From: an uncultured Paracoccaceae bacterium
Lineage (GTDB): Bacteria > Pseudomonadota > Alphaproteobacteria > Rhodobacterales > Rhodobacteraceae
DNA: 5,857 nucleotides
Assembly (NCBI GenBank): GCA_937132145.1
Contig: CAKZNY010000351.1
Coordinates: 1-5,857 of the forward strand
Direction: 5' to 3'
Position 1 is the stretch's first letter, and each line of letters starts with the position of its first letter. The notes beneath the pieces are model-generated. The model saw only the letters and a program-made list of their open reading frames with translations, had not been told where the DNA came from and searched no databases. Shown here piece after piece: positions 1 through 5,857 of the stretch. The position numbers and the translations under genes are program-made.

Positions 1-2
1 GG

Positions 3-77
3 GAGGCCTATCGCCATGCGGTTCGACCGCTGCGCCTTAACTATTGCTCCGAAATCTTGCGACCACCACTGTCATAA
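3..77 (+). CDS. Possible 3' tail of an unidentified gene (partial, weak)
   Basis: The plus-strand frame that enters at the left edge (first full codon at 3) stays open for 24 codons and stops at TAA 75-77, with the peptide ending NYCSEILRPPLS. It would be convergent with putA, leaving 14 bases between the two stop codons. The fragment is too short to match to a family, and an open frame of this length is common by chance. A second plus-strand frame ends at TAA 38-40 and a third runs on into the putA 3' end, so the frame choice is not secure. Nothing else in 1-91 is recognisable as a gene. Confidence 0.2.
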   Translation, partial: EAYRHAVRPLRLNYCSEILRPPLS

Positions 78-85
78 ATATGACA
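70..85. repeat. Perfect small palindrome just past the putA stop
   Basis: TGTCATA and TATGACA form 7-bp inverted arms around a 2-base AA centre. The element sits 6 bases beyond the putA stop codon. It is AT-rich, its loop is too tight for a stable RNA hairpin unless inner pairs open, and no T-run follows on either strand, so it is a poor intrinsic terminator. It could be a protein-binding dyad or a chance occurrence. Confidence 0.35.
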
Positions 86-91
86 ATAGAT

Positions 92-3000
92 TCAACTCAT
101 TGAGGCCAATAACTCGGCATTTCCGCCGGATGCGGTGGTGTCGATGCAAACGTGCCGCTCTATTTTGAATCGTGCAGAGGATGCATCCATAATCAGTGGT
201 AATATCGGGCCGGAGCGTTTGGCCAATGCTGCCCGAAACTTGCGTGCCGTTGCGTCGCTCCCCCAGAATACCACGGCATCAAAGCCGGATAGATTGTACA
301 AGGTTTCTGCGGTGATATCCCCATCGACATCACCACCGCGCACTAACCGGAGCGCCGTGCACCCAGCGGCTTGCGCCACCTGTTTTTGCGCATCGGCCGC
401 CGCAAGTGTTGGCCCCAGACACAAAACTTTTCCGCGTGCAAAAATAGACAATTGGTTGGATTCACCGGTTGGGCCGGGTAAGTTCCGCACGCTGGCAGCC
501 GCTGACGTGGGTGCGATCAAAGTGTCGAGTGCCTGTTGGGCATCTTTCAGCGTAGTGAACTTCCCGTCACTGGATTCGATAACCTCTCGAACAGGCTTGG
601 TTAAACGCCGCACATATTCTGGCCCGCCAGCCTTGGGACCGGTGCCCGACAGCCCCTCGCCACCAAAGGGTTGTGAGCCGACCACGGCACCTATTTGATT
701 ACGATTAACATATATATTCCCGACTTTAAGGTTGTCTATAAGTGCCTGCACACGGTCATCAATTCGGCTGTGAACACCAAAGGTCAGGCCAAACCCGCTG
801 GCGTTTATATCCCGTACAACCTGCGTAAATTCATCCGCCGAGAAGGTCGAAATATGTAGGATGGGTCCGAATATCTCTTCTTCCATATCTGCGATACCGT
901 TAATTCTCAACACTGTTGGCGGGATATAATTGGTGCAACCAGATTGTGGTAATTGTTTTAATAAACGCCCCTCATCACGGGCTGCCTCAATATAATTACG
1001 GAATTTATGCGTCGCCGTTTGATCAATTACGGGACCAATATCCGTTGACAGTTTCCACGGGTTTCCCGCGCGCAGTTCGTCCATAGCGCCAAACAACATT
1101 GTGCTAAAGTCGTCAGCAATGTCGGTTTGCAAATACAAAACCCGCAGCGAGGAACAACGCTGGCCTGCGCTTTGAAACGCACTTACCAGAATATCCCGCA
1201 CAGCCTGTTCCGGCAACGCAGTAGAATCGACGATCATCGCGTTTAGCCCTCCGGTTTCCGCAATCAGTGGCGCGTCTGGCGAAAGGTTCTGTGCCATGCT
1301 TCGATTGATATGTTGCGCCGTTGATGTCGAACCTGTGAAGCACAGGCCGTCAATGCGCGGATCGCTGGACAGTGCGGCCCCGACCGTGTGTCCTGCCCCC
1401 GGTAGAAGCTGCAAAACTTCGCGTGGAACGCCAGCTTGATGCAGCAACGCTACGGCCTGCGCGGCGATTAGCGGTGTTTGTTCGGCAGGTTTGGCGATGA
1501 CCCCATTCCCTGCCGCCAGCGCCCCCGAAATTTGTCCTGTAAAGATCGCCAAAGGAAAATTCCACGGCGAGATGCAGGCAATTATTCCGCAAGCAGGAGC
1601 GGCCAACGTCAAAGCCTGCTGGCCGTAGTACCGCAGAAAATCGACTGTCTCGCGTAATTCTGACACCGCATCGGAAAGGGTTTTCCCGGCTTCACGAGCC
1701 GCCAAAGCGTAGAATACTCCGGCATGCCCCTCGAACAAATCAGCTGCCTTATGCAAAATAGCTGCCCGGGTCTTTGCATCGACATTCCAAACCTTGGCAG
1801 ATGTCAGGGCTAGTTCGATGTCCGCCTCGGACGCCAAATTAACCGTCCCGACAATGTCGGTGCGATCAAACGGGTTGAAAATATTTTCAACCTCGCCGCC
1901 AACTGCGATTCCCGACACTATCGGTGCGGCGTGGAACTGAACCGCTATGTACGGCGCGCGTGCCTTATCGATTTCCGCCAAGTCTTGCGTGTCCGTTAAA
2001 TTCCATCCCCGTGCGTTCTGACGTGCGTTCCCGAACAGCTGTGGCGATCTGGTAATGGCGGGGTTCTGCACAGTGTTGCGATGCTTTTCGACCTGCAGAA
2101 AAGGATCCGCCGCGACGACACTTGCGGGGATGGCTTCGTCAACGATCTGGTTCACGAAGGAACTGTTAGCGCCGTTTTCCAGCAATCTTCGCACCAGATA
2201 CGCTAATAAATCACTATGCTCTCCGACCGGAGCATAAATGCGGCAGCGGGTTTGTGCGCGCTCCATAACCACGGCGTGCAGGTTTTCGCCCATTCCGTGA
2301 AGACGCTGAAATTCAAAATCCCGTGTTTTGCCAGCCATTTCAAGAATTGCTGCGACGGTGTGCGCGTTGTGGGTGGCGAACTGCGGATAAATACGGTCGC
2401 GCATATCCAGCAGTTTGCGCGCATTGGCAATATAGGAAACATCGGTTGCTGCCTTTCGCGTGAACACCGGGAAACCGTCAAGACCTGCGGTTTGCGCCAG
2501 TTTCACCTCCGTATCCCAATATGCACCCTTGACCAGCCGCACCATGATCTTGCGATCCAGCGCCTTGGCCAACGCATACAACCAATCCAGCATCGCTCCG
2601 GCCCGAAGGCTGTAAGCCTGCACGACAACGCCAAATCCCTCCCAGTTTGCCAGCGCCGGATCACGCAGAACCTCTGCAATAACTTCGGTCGAAAGCTCAA
2701 GCCGGTCCGCTTCCTCCGCATCTATATTGAAGCCCATCCCCGCGCATTTCGCCAGCAACGCCAAAGCCTGAACGCGAGGGACGAGTTCGCTCATAACACG
2801 GTCTTTCTGGCTAAATTCGTAGCGTGGATGCAGGGCAGAAAGTTTCACGGAAATACTTGGATTTTTGTGGATATCATCCTGCGTGGAAACGCTGGCCATC
2901 GCCGTGATCGCGTCGGTATATGACTGGTAATAACGCTTGGCATCCGCCGCGGTTTTCGCCGCTTCGCCCAGCATATCGTAGGAGTAAGTGTACCCCTCGC

Positions 3001-3553
3001 GCTCGTTCGCACGTGCATTTTTCAGCGCTTTATCGATTGTTTCGCCCAGCACAAACTGTCGCCCCATTTCGCGCATAGCTTGCCGGACGGCTTTGCGGAT
3101 AATCGGTTCCCCCAGTCGTTTCACCACAGATTTCATTGTGCCGACGACACCGATATTGCCCTTGTCCAGCACTTTTCCCGTCAACATCAGCCCCCATGTC
3201 GACGCATTAACCAGCGCGGATGTCGAGTGCCCCAGATGCTCGCGCCAGTTTGAAGGTGCAATTTTATCCTCTATCAATGCATCAATGGTCTTGGCATCAG
3301 GCACCCTTAACAACGCCTCGGCCAAACACATCAATGCGATACCTTCATCGCTCGAAAGGCCGTATTCCGCCAGAAACGACTCCATAATACCGGGTTGCTT
3401 GGTTGCGCGGATTTGTTCGACCAGTTCAGCCGCACGCACAGATATCCGGCTGCGGGTTTTTGCATCAAGATCAACCTCGGCTACGAGGCGCTGAAGTACC
3501 GCGCCTTCGTCGGGCAAAGTGTGGGCGCTGAATTTCGGGGATGATGCTTTCAT
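92..3553 (-). CDS. putA: Bifunctional proline dehydrogenase / L-glutamate gamma-semialdehyde dehydrogenase PutA
   Basis: PutA oxidises L-proline to P5C with FAD, passing electrons to membrane quinone, then oxidises the hydrolysed semialdehyde to L-glutamate with NAD+. The product is 1153 aa from the chosen start. An alpha-helical arm fills roughly residues 1-200. The FAD proline dehydrogenase barrel follows, with SVKLSALHPRYEF (about 235-247), VRLVKGAYWD (338-347), FATHNAHT (392-399) and the proline-carboxylate-binding Arg pair in LVRRLLENGAN (455-456). The aldehyde dehydrogenase part has SPWNFP (662-667), FTGS (739-742), the Glu of AETGG (766), the catalytic Cys of GQRCS (800) and EEIFGP (893-898). 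A tail of about 160 aa ends in the family motif TTASGGNAELL. There is no N-terminal ribbon-helix-helix domain, so this PutA should not repress its own gene. ATG 3553 was preferred to an in-frame ATG 25 codons upstream because AAGGAG lies 6 bases before it and the family alignment begins there. All key residues are intact. Confidence 0.97.
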   Translation of the reverse strand: MKASSPKFSAHTLPDEGAVLQRLVAEVDLDAKTRSRISVRAAELVEQIRATKQPGIMESFLAEYGLSSDEGIALMCLAEALLRVPDAKTIDALIEDKIAPSNWREHLGHSTSALVNASTWGLMLTGKVLDKGNIGVVGTMKSVVKRLGEPIIRKAVRQAMREMGRQFVLGETIDKALKNARANEREGYTYSYDMLGEAAKTAADAKRYYQSYTDAITAMASVSTQDDIHKNPSISVKLSALHPRYEFSQKDRVMSELVPRVQALALLAKCAGMGFNIDAEEADRLELSTEVIAEVLRDPALANWEGFGVVVQAYSLRAGAMLDWLYALAKALDRKIMVRLVKGAYWDTEVKLAQTAGLDGFPVFTRKAATDVSYIANARKLLDMRDRIYPQFATHNAHTVAAILEMAGKTRDFEFQRLHGMGENLHAVVMERAQTRCRIYAPVGEHSDLLAYLVRRLLENGANSSFVNQIVDEAIPASVVAADPFLQVEKHRNTVQNPAITRSPQLFGNARQNARGWNLTDTQDLAEIDKARAPYIAVQFHAAPIVSGIAVGGEVENIFNPFDRTDIVGTVNLASEADIELALTSAKVWNVDAKTRAAILHKAADLFEGHAGVFYALAAREAGKTLSDAVSELRETVDFLRYYGQQALTLAAPACGIIACISPWNFPLAIFTGQISGALAAGNGVIAKPAEQTPLIAAQAVALLHQAGVPREVLQLLPGAGHTVGAALSSDPRIDGLCFTGSTSTAQHINRSMAQNLSPDAPLIAETGGLNAMIVDSTALPEQAVRDILVSAFQSAGQRCSSLRVLYLQTDIADDFSTMLFGAMDELRAGNPWKLSTDIGPVIDQTATHKFRNYIEAARDEGRLLKQLPQSGCTNYIPPTVLRINGIADMEEEIFGPILHISTFSADEFTQVVRDINASGFGLTFGVHSRIDDRVQALIDNLKVGNIYVNRNQIGAVVGSQPFGGEGLSGTGPKAGGPEYVRRLTKPVREVIESSDGKFTTLKDAQQALDTLIAPTSAAASVRNLPGPTGESNQLSIFARGKVLCLGPTLAAADAQKQVAQAAGCTALRLVRGGDVDGDITAETLYNLSGFDAVVFWGSDATARKFRAALAKRSGPILPLIMDASSARFKIERHVCIDTTASGGNAELLASMS

Positions 3554-3559
3554 GGAGTT

Positions 3560-3565
3560 CTCCTT
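3560..3565 (-). promoter_or_regulatory. Ribosome binding site deciding the putA start
   Basis: On the minus strand AAGGAG precedes ATG 3553 by 6 bases. The in-frame ATG at 3628 lies inside the promoter region, among the AT-rich dyads, which argues for the downstream start. The Shine-Dalgarno bases also form half of a small dyad, GGAGAACTCC, ending at the start codon. The 4-bp arms could weakly mask the site, but this is probably incidental. Confidence 0.85.
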
Positions 3566-3603
3566 CGATATGAAGATTACCCTTTCGACAGCAGTGGTTT
3601 TGT

Positions 3604-3615
3604 CTATATATGTAG
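3604..3615. promoter_or_regulatory. AT-rich dyad 1, candidate PutR/Lrp-type operator (putA side)
   Basis: CTATATATGTAG is a near-perfect dyad with CTA/TAG ends and one mismatched pair. It begins within GTCTATAT (3602-3609), which is repeated exactly at 3632-3639. Lrp/AsnC regulators usually bind AT-rich imperfect dyads of about 12-15 bp in phased sets, and the divergent gene encodes such a regulator. The site overlaps the likely putA -10 region on the minus strand. The function is inferred from position and symmetry. Confidence 0.45.
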
Positions 3616-3636
3616 AATTAATAGGCATAACGTCTA
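3609..3636 (-). promoter_or_regulatory. Weak candidate sigma70-type promoter of putA
   Basis: On the minus strand a -35-like TAGACG (3631-3636) and a -10-like TACATA (3609-3614) are separated by 16 bases. Both depart from consensus, at two and three positions respectively. A poor promoter fits a gene that needs an activator, as reported for Lrp-type PutR control of putA in Rhodobacter, but other -10 choices in this AT-rich stretch, such as TATATA at 3605-3610, cannot be excluded. Confidence 0.3.
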
Positions 3637-3646
3637 TATTTATAAT
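3618..3646 (+). promoter_or_regulatory. Candidate sigma70-type promoter of the Lrp-family regulator
   Basis: A -35-like TTAATA (3618-3623, four of six consensus bases) is followed after exactly 17 bases by a perfect -10 TATAAT (3641-3646). Transcription would start near 3653, giving a leader of about 22 bases that contains the AAGGA ribosome site. The -10 lies inside dyad 2, so a regulator bound there would block the promoter, which fits autorepression. Confidence 0.55.
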
Positions 3647-3648
3647 AG
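3634..3648. promoter_or_regulatory. AT-rich dyad 2, candidate PutR/Lrp-type operator (regulator side)
   Basis: CTATATTTATAATAG is a 15-bp imperfect dyad with 4-bp CTAT/ATAG ends, a length typical of Lrp-family sites. Its upstream part GTCTATAT (3632-3639) repeats the element at 3602-3609 with a start-to-start spacing of 30 bp, about three helical turns. The two dyads therefore lie on roughly the same DNA face. The site covers the -10 of the regulator gene. Confidence 0.45.
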
Positions 3649-3674
3649 TTTGCAGTGATAATAAGGATTGTGTG

Positions 3675-4133
3675 ATGAAAATAGAGGTAATTGACTCCTA
3701 TGATAAAGCGATATTGAATCGCCTGTCTACGGACGGTCGGATCACTATAACGGAGTTGTCCCGTTTAATCGGCCTCTCGAAAACGCCTTGTCAGGCGCGC
3801 GTCAAACGACTGGAGGCCGAAGGGTTTATAACCGGTTACCGCGCCCTGCTTAACCCGATCAAGATGGGCCTAGACCACGTAGCGTTCGTCGAAGTTAAGC
3901 TAAGCACCACCAATGAACGTGCGCTAAAAGCCTTCAATGCCGAGGTTATGCGGATTCAGGAAATCGAGCAATGTCACATGATTGCGGGTGGATTTGACTA
4001 TCTTCTGAAGGTCAGAACCCAGAGCATTTCAGACTACCGTCGTGTTATGGGCGAGCAGATTTCTGCCCTTCCCTATGTTGCCAGCACCTCGACTTTCGTC
4101 GCGATGGAGGCCGTGAAGGAAGGTATTTTTTAG
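3675..4133 (+). CDS. putR: Lrp/AsnC-family transcriptional regulator, probable proline-responsive PutR
   Basis: This 152-aa product has the size and layout of the Lrp/AsnC family. An N-terminal helix-turn-helix covers about residues 8-55 (ITELSRLIGLSKTPCQARV, then KRLEAEGFI), followed by a RAM ligand-binding and oligomerisation domain (about 65-145) with the characteristic GGFDYLLKVR (105-114). Such proteins form dimers and octamers that bind phased AT-rich sites and respond to amino acids. Divergent placement 121 bp from putA matches the PutR of Rhodobacter and Agrobacterium, which activates putA in response to proline. The PutR name therefore rests mainly on context. ATG 3675 is chosen because AAGGA (3663-3667) lies 7 bases upstream and the family alignment starts there. 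The frame is open back to an ATG at 3519, but that extension would overlap putA and translate the promoter region into a non-homologous hydrophobic stretch. Confidence 0.9.
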   Translation: MKIEVIDSYDKAILNRLSTDGRITITELSRLIGLSKTPCQARVKRLEAEGFITGYRALLNPIKMGLDHVAFVEVKLSTTNERALKAFNAEVMRIQEIEQCHMIAGGFDYLLKVRTQSISDYRRVMGEQISALPYVASTSTFVAMEAVKEGIF

Positions 4134-4155
4134 CCTACCGTCGCGCGCTCCGACC

Positions 4156-4182
4156 ATGGGGCCAGCATTGATCTACCCCCAT
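4156..4182. repeat. Inverted repeat across the dgcA stop, possible weak terminator stem
   Basis: ATGGGG (4156-4161) and CCCCAT (4177-4182) are perfect 6-bp inverted arms separated by 15 bases, spanning the dgcA stop codon in the short gap between the convergent genes. No T-run follows on either strand, so it does not meet the usual intrinsic-terminator pattern. No better terminator was seen between 4134 and 4172. Confidence 0.25.
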
Positions 4183-5156
4183 AATTCAGGGCCCATAGGT
4201 TTTATCAGGCTACCGTCATAGTGCAGGCCCGGCGTGCGATCCTTGGACAGTAAAAGAGGGCCGTCTAGATCGACGAAGTCAGCCAATTGTGCGACGATCA
4301 TTCCCGGCGCCATAGCGAGCGACGTGCCGACATTGCAGCCTACCATAATTCCAAACCCCAAGGCCTTGGCCTCGCTTGCAAATGCCAGAGCTTCGGTTAG
4401 GCCGCCGGTTTTGTCCAGTTTGATGTTAACATAGGCGTACTTCCCGACGAGGCTTGGCAGGGATGTCCGGTCTATGCAGGACTCGTCCGCTGCGATGGGA
4501 ATAGGGCTTTTGAAGTTTTCCAGCATCGCATCTTCGCCCGGCATGAACGGTTGTTCGACCAGTTCGACACCAAGGTTTGCTAGTTCGGGTAGATATTCGG
4601 TTAATTGGGCCTCTGACCAGCCAGTGTTAGCATCAACCGAAATGCGCGCGTCCGGAGCAGCTTTACGAACGGCGGCGACTCGTTCGACGTCCCCCTCAAG
4701 GCCGAGTTTTAGTTTCAGGACTGGACGATAATTGTTGGCCCTCGCATCAGCGGCCATTTTCTCGGGCGTGCCGAGCGAAATCGTAAACACGGTAGTGACA
4801 GGCTTTAACGGCGCGTCCAATCCAGCCAAACGGTAAATCGGGGTGCCGGTCAATTTCGCCTCAAGGTCCCATAGCGCGCAATCGATGGCGTTTCGCGCGG
4901 GGCCGGCGGGCATCAGTTTTTGCAATTCAGCCCTATCAATACCGGCTTCGATTTGCTGGCGCGCAGCTTTTATATCGGGAACAATATTGACTTCTTCCGA
5001 GAAGAAGATGTCGGCATCTTCGCACTCTCCACGGCCGATCACACCGTCCTGCGCGATTTCGACAACCACTACTTCGCCTTGTTCCTGGACCATACGCGAG
5101 ATGACGAATGGTTCGTGCAATGGCCATTGTTCGGATCTAACGGTCAGTTTTCTCAT
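4173..5156 (-). CDS. dgcA: Enolase-superfamily epimerase/racemase, probable N-acetyl-D-glutamate racemase DgcA (dipeptide epimerase family)
   Basis: This 327-aa protein has the two-part fold of the muconate-lactonising/enolase superfamily: an N-terminal capping domain (about 1-115) and a Mg2+-dependent barrel. Visible active-site elements are the KxK pair in LKLKLG (Lys148, Lys150), metal ligands Asp175 (SVDAN), Glu201 (VEQP) and Asp224 (AADES), and the opposing base Lys246 in NIKLDKTGG. These fit abstraction of the alpha proton from either face, a 1,1-proton transfer. A DLD motif (296-298) corresponds to the DxD of L-Ala-D/L-Glu epimerases, so sequence alone would give a dipeptide epimerase. 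The overlap with a DgcN-type gene favours DgcA, which converts N-acetyl-D-glutamate to N-acetyl-L-glutamate in D-glutamate catabolism. ATG 5156 overlaps the upstream TGA (ATGA), with GGAG 8 bases before it, indicating translational coupling. Catalytic class is sure; substrate is inferred. Confidence 0.88.
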   Translation of the reverse strand: MRKLTVRSEQWPLHEPFVISRMVQEQGEVVVVEIAQDGVIGRGECEDADIFFSEEVNIVPDIKAARQQIEAGIDRAELQKLMPAGPARNAIDCALWDLEAKLTGTPIYRLAGLDAPLKPVTTVFTISLGTPEKMAADARANNYRPVLKLKLGLEGDVERVAAVRKAAPDARISVDANTGWSEAQLTEYLPELANLGVELVEQPFMPGEDAMLENFKSPIPIAADESCIDRTSLPSLVGKYAYVNIKLDKTGGLTEALAFASEAKALGFGIMVGCNVGTSLAMAPGMIVAQLADFVDLDGPLLLSKDRTPGLHYDGSLIKPMGPELWG

Positions 5157-5857
5157 GTCGATTTCTCCAGAAAATCGACAAGACGGGTCACGCCGGTGCG
5201 TACAGGATCAACCACCGGTACATTATGCTCGCCCTCGATTTCGGCCATGATTTTGGTCGCTTCTTCTTCGCTGAAATGCGAAGAATTGACCGATATACCA
5301 ACCAGTTTGGCGTTTTTGTTGGTCAAACGCGCCATTATAAGATTGGTCTCGATCGCCTCGGCTAAATCTGGCAGCGGGTAGTCGGGATAGTCTCCGTCGA
5401 CCAGATCACGCCCCAATTCGTGGCACATAACCAGCGCATCCGCTTGCGCGCCGTGCAACAATCCGAGGCTAACGGCCGCGTAGGCGGGGTGGAAAAGCGA
5501 GCCTTGCCCCTCGATAATGTCCCAGTGATCGGGGGCGTTGTCCGGCGAAAGCGCCTCGACCGTTCCGGACAGGAAGTCCGAGATTACCGCATCAACCGAC
5601 ACGCCAGAACCCTCGATAAGGATACCGGTCTGCCCCGTTGGGCGAAAGCTGGTGTTAACGCCCCGTTTGCGCAGCTCCGCATCAATCGCCAGCGCAGAAT
5701 ACATTTTACCAACGCAACAATCGGTACCCACAGTCAAAAGGCGCTTGCCGATCCGTTTTTTGCCTGTGCCACAAGGCAAATCGGCGGGCGGGTCGCGGAC
5801 ATCCAGAATGTTGCGGTCCACTTGCTGTGCAACTTCTGCAATCGCCGGAATCGCGGA
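5153..5857 (-). CDS. dgcN: DUF1611-family protein, probable D-glutamate N-acetyltransferase DgcN (N-terminus outside window)
   Basis: The frame is open to the right edge, so 234 C-terminal residues are visible. Family members are about 330-350 aa, so roughly 100 N-terminal residues (the DUF1611 N-terminal domain) are missing. A GTG at 5821 is internal, since in-frame coding continues upstream with AIPAIAEVAQQ. The visible part is the DUF1611 C-terminal P-loop-like domain: VGTDCCVGKM (43-52 of the fragment), FRPTGQTGILIEGSGV (71-86), IIEGQGSLFHPAY (114-126), a CHELGR segment (145-150) and GISVNSSHF (186-194). The family was long uncharacterised. In marine proteobacteria and haloarchaea its DgcN members are reported to N-acetylate D-glutamate before racemisation by DgcA. 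Its stop overlaps the dgcA start by four bases, so the two are surely co-transcribed. The promoter lies beyond the window. Confidence 0.85.
   Translation of the reverse strand, partial: SAIPAIAEVAQQVDRNILDVRDPPADLPCGTGKKRIGKRLLTVGTDCCVGKMYSALAIDAELRKRGVNTSFRPTGQTGILIEGSGVSVDAVISDFLSGTVEALSPDNAPDHWDIIEGQGSLFHPAYAAVSLGLLHGAQADALVMCHELGRDLVDGDYPDYPLPDLAEAIETNLIMARLTNKNAKLVGISVNSSHFSEEEATKIMAEIEGEHNVPVVDPVRTGVTRLVDFLEKST

Noticed and set aside
18..30. GCGGT-TCG-ACCGC hairpin with a GGTTCGA sequence resembling a tRNA T-arm
   Set aside because: The T-arm stem does not pair around the loop in tRNA geometry, and no acceptor or anticodon arm is found nearby. The 5-bp stem lacks a T-run, so it is not a terminator either.
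135..698. 187-codon plus-strand open frame opposite the putA 3' part
   Set aside because: It is antisense to the conserved aldehyde dehydrogenase and C-terminal parts, with low-complexity Ser/Pro/Ala composition. It is a by-product of putA codon usage.
2216..2923. 235-codon plus-strand open frame antisense to putA
   Set aside because: It lies wholly within the proline dehydrogenase coding region. The peptide is rich in His, Arg and Gln with no recognisable motif and no convincing ribosome site. It is a shadow of putA.
2988..3494. 168-codon plus-strand open frame opposite the putA 5' part
   Set aside because: It is antisense to the PutA arm domain, with no family resemblance or ribosome site.
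3554..3628. 25-codon N-terminal extension of PutA from ATG 3628
   Set aside because: It would place the start inside the regulator-binding and promoter region, while ATG 3553 has a strong AAGGAG 6 bases upstream.
3519..3674. 52-codon upstream extension of the Lrp-family regulator with a hydrophobic segment
   Set aside because: It would overlap the putA start and translate the AT-rich promoter region. Its hydrophobic look comes from AT-rich codons. ATG 3675 has a well-placed AAGGA and matches the family N-terminus.
4920..5381. 153-codon plus-strand open frame spanning the dgcN/dgcA junction
   Set aside because: It is antisense to two well-supported, translationally coupled genes and has no recognisable domain.

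Overview
The window looks like a chromosomal piece of an alphaproteobacterium, most likely of the Rhodobacter/Roseobacter group. This rests on three things. A long PutA without a DNA-binding N-terminus is divergent from an Lrp-type regulator, the arrangement known for putA/putR in Rhodobacter and Agrobacterium. A dgcN-dgcA pair of the kind reported from marine proteobacteria lies next to it. Codon usage is moderate in GC. The assignment comes from gene content and was not tested by a search.

Layout, left to right. Positions 1-91 are a short stretch beyond the 3' end of putA; they may hold the tail of a plus-strand gene and contain a small perfect palindrome. Positions 92-3553 (minus) encode PutA, the bifunctional proline dehydrogenase / P5C dehydrogenase. 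A 121-bp AT-rich divergent promoter region (3554-3674) has two regularly spaced dyads and a good sigma70-like promoter for the regulator. Positions 3675-4133 (plus) encode the Lrp/AsnC-family regulator, most likely PutR. After a 39-bp convergent gap, the minus strand carries an enolase-superfamily epimerase/racemase (4173-5156, DgcA-like). This overlaps by 4 bases the end of a DUF1611-family protein (5153 to the right edge, DgcN-like), whose N-terminus lies outside the window.

The genes form two units that meet on glutamate. PutA oxidises L-proline to L-glutamate, and the adjacent regulator probably senses proline and switches putA. The DgcN/DgcA pair, if the family assignment holds, acetylates D-glutamate and racemises the N-acetyl derivative to the L form, so D-glutamate (for example from peptidoglycan) could be used as a carbon and nitrogen source. 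There are no RNA genes, insertion sequences, CRISPR arrays or long repeats. The large open frames antisense to putA and dgcA are shadows of those genes.
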